In this document: one piece after another, positions 5,247 to 8,101 of the stretch
Layout of the letters: each line of letters begins with the position of its first letter
Numbering within the stretch: the first letter of the stretch is position 1
NCBI GenBank assembly: GCA_015661555.1
Contig: DQVW01000064.1
Location: forward strand, 1 to 8,101
DNA length: 8,101 nt
Direction of reading: 5' to 3'
Source: Methanothermococcus okinawensis
GTDB lineage: Archaea; AGJL01; Methanococci; Methanococcales; Methanococcaceae
Program-made: the position numbers and the translations under genes
Notes under the pieces: model-generated
Seen by the model: only the letters and a program-made list of their open reading frames with translations
Told to the model about the DNA's origin: nothing
Databases searched by the model: none

Positions 5247-5810
5247 CTATAATCTTTTTAAATACCTCTTAAGTTCCTCTATGGACATCCTCTCCCTAGA
5301 TTCTTCTACAGGTATAAAGAAGATAAATTTAGGATTGTCAGGGGTTCCCTTAAGTCCCAGGACTATAATATCCACTTCAGGTTTAGAGTTGTAGAGCCTA
5401 ATGATGTTGTTAATAGGATAGGTTTTTTTATAAATGGCATAAACTAACCTATTACCGTAGTAGAGTCTTCCACTTTTAGTGTCGTATTTGAAACCCTTAC
5501 TTACCAGGTACTTTATAAACTCCTCCATCTCTGGGTCTAACTTCAAGGACTCAGATGTTCTCTTTACAAGGTCTATCTCCAACTCACCCCTGGTAGAATC
5601 CTCGGATATCTTTATCTTCTTCTTCCTAAGATTTTTCAGCATCTGGCTTATAGAGTTTTTAAATCGCTGATATATGAGGTAGAGGATTAGTAGAAGTGTA
5701 AGTAAGATGATAATGGGGGAGAGAAGTAAGGTAAAGAGAAAGAGAAGTAGAAATATCAGTAGAATAACCAGGAGTGCCGAGAGTCCTGTAAATCTGTACT
5801 CCTTGATCAT
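5247..5810 (-). CDS. Hypothetical membrane protein, two TM segments, 187 aa
   Basis: I cannot name the family. Residues 9-30 (LLVILLIFLLLFLF core) and 32-48 (PIIILLTLLLILYLIY) are two closely spaced transmembrane helices with a very short turn around Ser31-Pro32, a helical hairpin. A basic stretch follows (KNLRKKKIK, about 59-67), so both ends are probably cytoplasmic. The remaining 120 residues look like a small alpha/beta domain (EEFIKYLVSKGFKYD; RLYYGNRLVYAIYKK; EVDIIVLGLKG; PKFIFFIPVEE) that superficially resembles a restriction-endonuclease-like or sensor fold. No catalytic motif is clear and I assign none. The ATG is 4 nt after GTGA. It starts 27 bp behind the fen stop and ends 12 bp before the 166-aa gene, so it is probably cotranscribed with both. 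Confidence 0.8.
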   Translation of the reverse strand: MIKEYRFTGLSALLVILLIFLLLFLFTLLLSPIIILLTLLLILYLIYQRFKNSISQMLKNLRKKKIKISEDSTRGELEIDLVKRTSESLKLDPEMEEFIKYLVSKGFKYDTKSGRLYYGNRLVYAIYKKTYPINNIIRLYNSKPEVDIIVLGLKGTPDNPKFIFFIPVEESRERMSIEELKRYLKRL

Positions 5811-5837
5811 CTTCTCACTTCAATCTTTTTCTCAGGT

Positions 5838-6806
5838 TTAGAACCAGGCCTCCAGTGTAGACTGCTTCCTCCTCTCGTATAACTTCTCCAACTTTTTAAT
5901 ATGGGGAAGTACACGTTTCTCTGAAAAGTCCATCTCATCTACTAGGAATTTCTTTAAACCTTCCACATCTGGAGGCTCCAACTTTATCTCGTAGTTGTCA
6001 GTTACCTTTGGATTTTTAAATATCTCCTTTATCTCCTGATAGTTTGGAATATATTTAATATACTCCTTTATCCTCTTACTTTTTACAATCTCCAAGGCCT
6101 TCTTTGGGCCTATTCCCTTTACCCCCCCTCTGTTATAATCTGTACCTATAAGTATGGCCATATCTATTAGATAATCCAGGGTTATACCTAGATGCCTCAA
6201 TACCTCCTCTAACTCTATTAACTCCAGGGGTTTATTTGTGGTGATATTTCTAATAACCCTGGTAGCCCCGTAGAGAAGTGCATCGTAATCCTGGCTTACA
6301 ACTCCATAGGCGTCTCCCTTTTTCACCATGTAGGAGCACTGGGCCTCTCCCTCTGAGGGTGCCTCTATATAGGGGATACCCATAAGTTTCAAAAGTCTCT
6401 TTGAATTCTTTACTATCCTGGAGTCCAGATAGTTAACTCTCTTGGCGTACTTGTACATCTCCTCCAGTTTTCCCTCCTCCTTTGCCCTCCTGTATTCCTC
6501 CTCCGCCTTCTCCTTCATCTTCCTCCTCTCCTCCCATACCCTGTACTTCAACTTGGGAGGCTCTCCGTCAAAGACCCATACAGGTGTAATACCCTCCTCC
6601 AACATGTATATGTTCTTATAGAAGAGACCGTTGTAGGTAGATGTAATCTCACCCTTAGAATTTCTAAGGGGGCTACCATCTCTCAACCTTATACCAGACA
6701 GGAACTGGTAGAGGGCATTCATTCCATCTATAGCCAGGGTTTTACCTCTTAGATCCTTTAAGGTTATCTCCCTCTTTGGTATAAGGTCACCAAACTGTAC
6801 ACCCAT
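5838..6806 (-). CDS. fen: Flap endonuclease 1 (FEN-1/XPG family)
   Basis: A 322-residue structure-specific nuclease that removes 5' flaps during Okazaki fragment maturation and repair. It begins MGVQFGDLIP; in FEN-1 the residue after Met must be Gly because the processed N-terminus sits near the active site. Metal ligands are at the expected places: Asp27 (AIDGMNALYQ), Asp80 (WVFDGEPP), Glu152 and Glu154 (APSEGEAQ), Asp173 and Asp175 (SQDYDALL) and Asp223 (GTDYN). GGVKGIGPKKAL (about 227-238) is the helix-two-turn-helix DNA-binding element. The last residues QSTLEAWF are a PCNA-interacting box. An in-frame ATG at 6854 would add 16 residues, but these overlap the AT-rich promoter. The ATG at 6806 has GGTGA 4 nt upstream, so I use 6806. 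It is the first gene of a minus-strand run and diverges from thiC. Confidence 0.97.
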   Translation of the reverse strand: MGVQFGDLIPKREITLKDLRGKTLAIDGMNALYQFLSGIRLRDGSPLRNSKGEITSTYNGLFYKNIYMLEEGITPVWVFDGEPPKLKYRVWEERRKMKEKAEEEYRRAKEEGKLEEMYKYAKRVNYLDSRIVKNSKRLLKLMGIPYIEAPSEGEAQCSYMVKKGDAYGVVSQDYDALLYGATRVIRNITTNKPLELIELEEVLRHLGITLDYLIDMAILIGTDYNRGGVKGIGPKKALEIVKSKRIKEYIKYIPNYQEIKEIFKNPKVTDNYEIKLEPPDVEGLKKFLVDEMDFSEKRVLPHIKKLEKLYERRKQSTLEAWF

Positions 6807-6815
6807 CTCCTCACC
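6807..6815 (-). promoter_or_regulatory. fen ribosome-binding site that decides the start
   Basis: On the minus strand GGTGAGGAG directly precedes ATG at 6806, placing GGTGA 4 nt from the start. The longer reading frame beginning at 6854 has no such site. Confidence 0.75.
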
Positions 6816-6832
6816 GTATAAATTCTTGATAA

Positions 6833-6860
6833 TATTTAAATTTAAAAATTTCAATATAAA
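6833..6860 (-). promoter_or_regulatory. AT-rich promoter region of fen
   Basis: On the minus strand TTTATATT (6853-6860) is a good TATA box and would start transcription near 6830, leaving a leader of about 24 nt. TTTAAATA (6833-6840) is a second candidate, but leaves almost no leader. The exact box is uncertain. Confidence 0.45.
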
Positions 6861-6862
6861 GG

Positions 6863-6870
6863 TTATAATA
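6863..6870 (+). promoter_or_regulatory. Probable TATA box of thiC
   Basis: TTATAATA lies about 48 bp before the thiC ATG. A start near 6893 gives a leader of about 20 nt with GGTGA at 6901-6905. It sits back to back with the fen TATA candidate, so the two divergent promoters almost overlap. Confidence 0.4.
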
Positions 6871-6910
6871 TTATGCCCCTCTTTTAATAACTTTTATCAC
6901 GGTGATTTCC

Positions 6911-8101
6911 ATGACTCAGATGACAGATGCTAAAAATGGGATAGTAACAGAGGAGATGAGAGAGGTTGCCAGGAAGGAGAGGATAGATCCTGAAAGACTG
7001 AGAAGGCTTATAGCCAAGGGATACGTTGTTATTCCAAAGAATGTTCACAGAGACACTACTCCTGTGGGTATTGGGGAGGAGTTGAGGACAAAGGTAAATG
7101 TGAATATTGGGACATCTCCAGACTGTGTAGATATAGATATGGAGATAAGGAAGACCAAGATCGCCAACGAATACGGTGCAGACGCCATAATGGATCTAAG
7201 TACTGGGGGAAATCTACCTGAGATAAGGAAGAAGATTATGGAGCATACAAACCTACCCCTGGGAACTGTACCTATATACGAGGTAGGGGTTGAGTCCAGG
7301 AAGAAGTACGGAAGTGTTGTGGACATGGACGAGGATTTAATATTCAAGGTTATAGAGAGGCAGGCCAGGGAGGGAGTGGACTTTATGACCCTTCACTGTG
7401 GGGTTACCAGGGAGACTGTTGAAACCTTGAGGAAAAGTAATAGATTAATGGGGATAGTAAGTAGGGGTGGGGCATTCCTGGCAGCCTATATTATCCATCA
7501 GGGGAGGGAGAATCCCCTCTATGAAAACTTCGACTACCTCCTGGAGATTCTCAAGGAGCACGATGTAACTATAAGTCTAGGAGATGGCATGAGACCTGGC
7601 TGTCTATGTGACAATACAGATAGGGCCCAGATACATGAACTTATAGTACTGGGGGAGTTGGTTGAGAGGTGTAGGGAGGCTGGGGTGCAGGCCATGGTTG
7701 AGGGTCCTGGTCATGTCCCCCTTAACAACATAGAGAGTAACGTAAGACTCCAGAAGTCCATCTGTAAGAACGCCCCCTTCTATGTACTTGGTCCCGTTGT
7801 AACTGACATGGCACCTGGTTACGATCACATCACTGCAGCCATAGGAGGTGCTCTTGCTGGGTATGCAGGTGCAAACTTTTTATGTTATGTAACTCCCGCA
7901 GAACATGTAAGACTGATGAAGGAGGAGGATGTGAAGGAGGGACTTATTGCCACTAAAATAGCTGCTCAGGCTGCAGATGTTGCAAAGGGTAATAAGATAG
8001 CCTGGGAGATGGAGAGGGAGATGGCCCTTGCCAGAAAGCGTCACCTATGGGAGAGGCAGTTCCAACTGGCCTTTGATAAGGAGAAACCTAAGAGGATGAG
8101 G
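6911..8101 (+). CDS. thiC: Phosphomethylpyrimidine synthase ThiC (3' end outside window)
   Basis: A radical-SAM enzyme that rearranges aminoimidazole ribotide into HMP-phosphate, the pyrimidine half of thiamine. 397 codons are present and the frame is open to the window edge. Family marks are KVNVNIGTS (61-69), DAIMDLSTGGN (91-101), GTVPIYEVG (118-126), SRGGAFLAAYIIHQGRENPLY (184-204 region), SLGDGMRPGC (222-231), VEGPGHVPL (263-271) and TDMAPGYDHITAAIGGA (298-314). These barrel segments bind substrate and the active-site metal. Archaeal ThiC is near 425-430 residues, so about 30 are missing, including the C-terminal CX2CX4C motif that holds the iron-sulfur cluster. The window therefore cannot show whether the enzyme is intact. 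The ATG is 5 nt after GGTGA (6901-6905). It diverges from fen. The leader is too short for a TPP riboswitch. Confidence 0.96.
   Translation, partial: MTQMTDAKNGIVTEEMREVARKERIDPERLRRLIAKGYVVIPKNVHRDTTPVGIGEELRTKVNVNIGTSPDCVDIDMEIRKTKIANEYGADAIMDLSTGGNLPEIRKKIMEHTNLPLGTVPIYEVGVESRKKYGSVVDMDEDLIFKVIERQAREGVDFMTLHCGVTRETVETLRKSNRLMGIVSRGGAFLAAYIIHQGRENPLYENFDYLLEILKEHDVTISLGDGMRPGCLCDNTDRAQIHELIVLGELVERCREAGVQAMVEGPGHVPLNNIESNVRLQKSICKNAPFYVLGPVVTDMAPGYDHITAAIGGALAGYAGANFLCYVTPAEHVRLMKEEDVKEGLIATKIAAQAADVAKGNKIAWEMEREMALARKRHLWERQFQLAFDKEKPKRMR

Noticed and set aside
6807..6854. Longer FEN-1 with 16 extra N-terminal residues
   Set aside because: FEN-1 needs Gly directly after the initiator Met. 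The extension is AT-rich promoter-like DNA, and the GGTGA site fits the start at 6806.
7045..7828. Minus-strand frames within thiC
   Set aside because: They are antisense shadows of a clearly conserved enzyme and lack their own signals.

Overview
The window looks like the chromosome of a thermophilic methanogenic archaeon, most likely of the order Methanococcales. The reasons are an archaeal-type prolyl-tRNA synthetase, a PCNA-binding FEN-1, a tRNA-Leu with a BRE/TATA promoter and encoded CCA, Shine-Dalgarno sites of the form GGTGA placed 4-5 nt before start codons, and protein sequences that read like Methanocaldococcus orthologues. Base composition is richer in G+C than typical Methanocaldococcus, so a moderately GC-rich relative is more likely. 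The genus is inference.

Layout. Positions 1-1200 hold no credible gene. They form a striking non-coding tandem array: a short quasi-palindromic core (consensus CGAAATTCGTACC and variants) recurs 22 times every 52-56 bp (mean 54). From 260 onward eight such units make a higher-order repeat of about 433 bp, present in two full copies and the start of a third. The array runs off the left edge. On its right it ends a few bases before a decayed C-terminal fragment of an IS605-type tnpB (1213-1407). A small palindrome and repeat cluster follows, then the 3' end of proS.

On the minus strand, proS (2876-1482) diverges from a tRNA-Leu(UAA) gene (3005-3092, plus). Next comes a two-gene plus-strand unit: an RPA32-like OB-fold/winged-helix protein (3194-3799) and an SppA-type signal peptide peptidase (3810-4733). 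This unit meets, with zero intergenic bases, a three-gene minus-strand unit: fen (6806-5838), a two-TM membrane protein (5810-5247) and an unrecognised 166-residue protein (5234-4734). Divergent from fen is thiC (6911 to the right edge, 3' end missing).

The genes are mostly housekeeping: translation (proS, tRNA-Leu), DNA replication and repair (fen, perhaps the OB-fold protein), membrane proteolysis (sppA) and thiamine biosynthesis (thiC). The unexplained part is the left array. Between the two full higher-order copies the core motifs are nearly unchanged (about 4 differences in 120 positions by hand count), while the DNA between them differs at about 60 of 310 positions. That pattern suggests the regularly spaced cores are under selection, for instance as binding sites of a DNA-binding protein.
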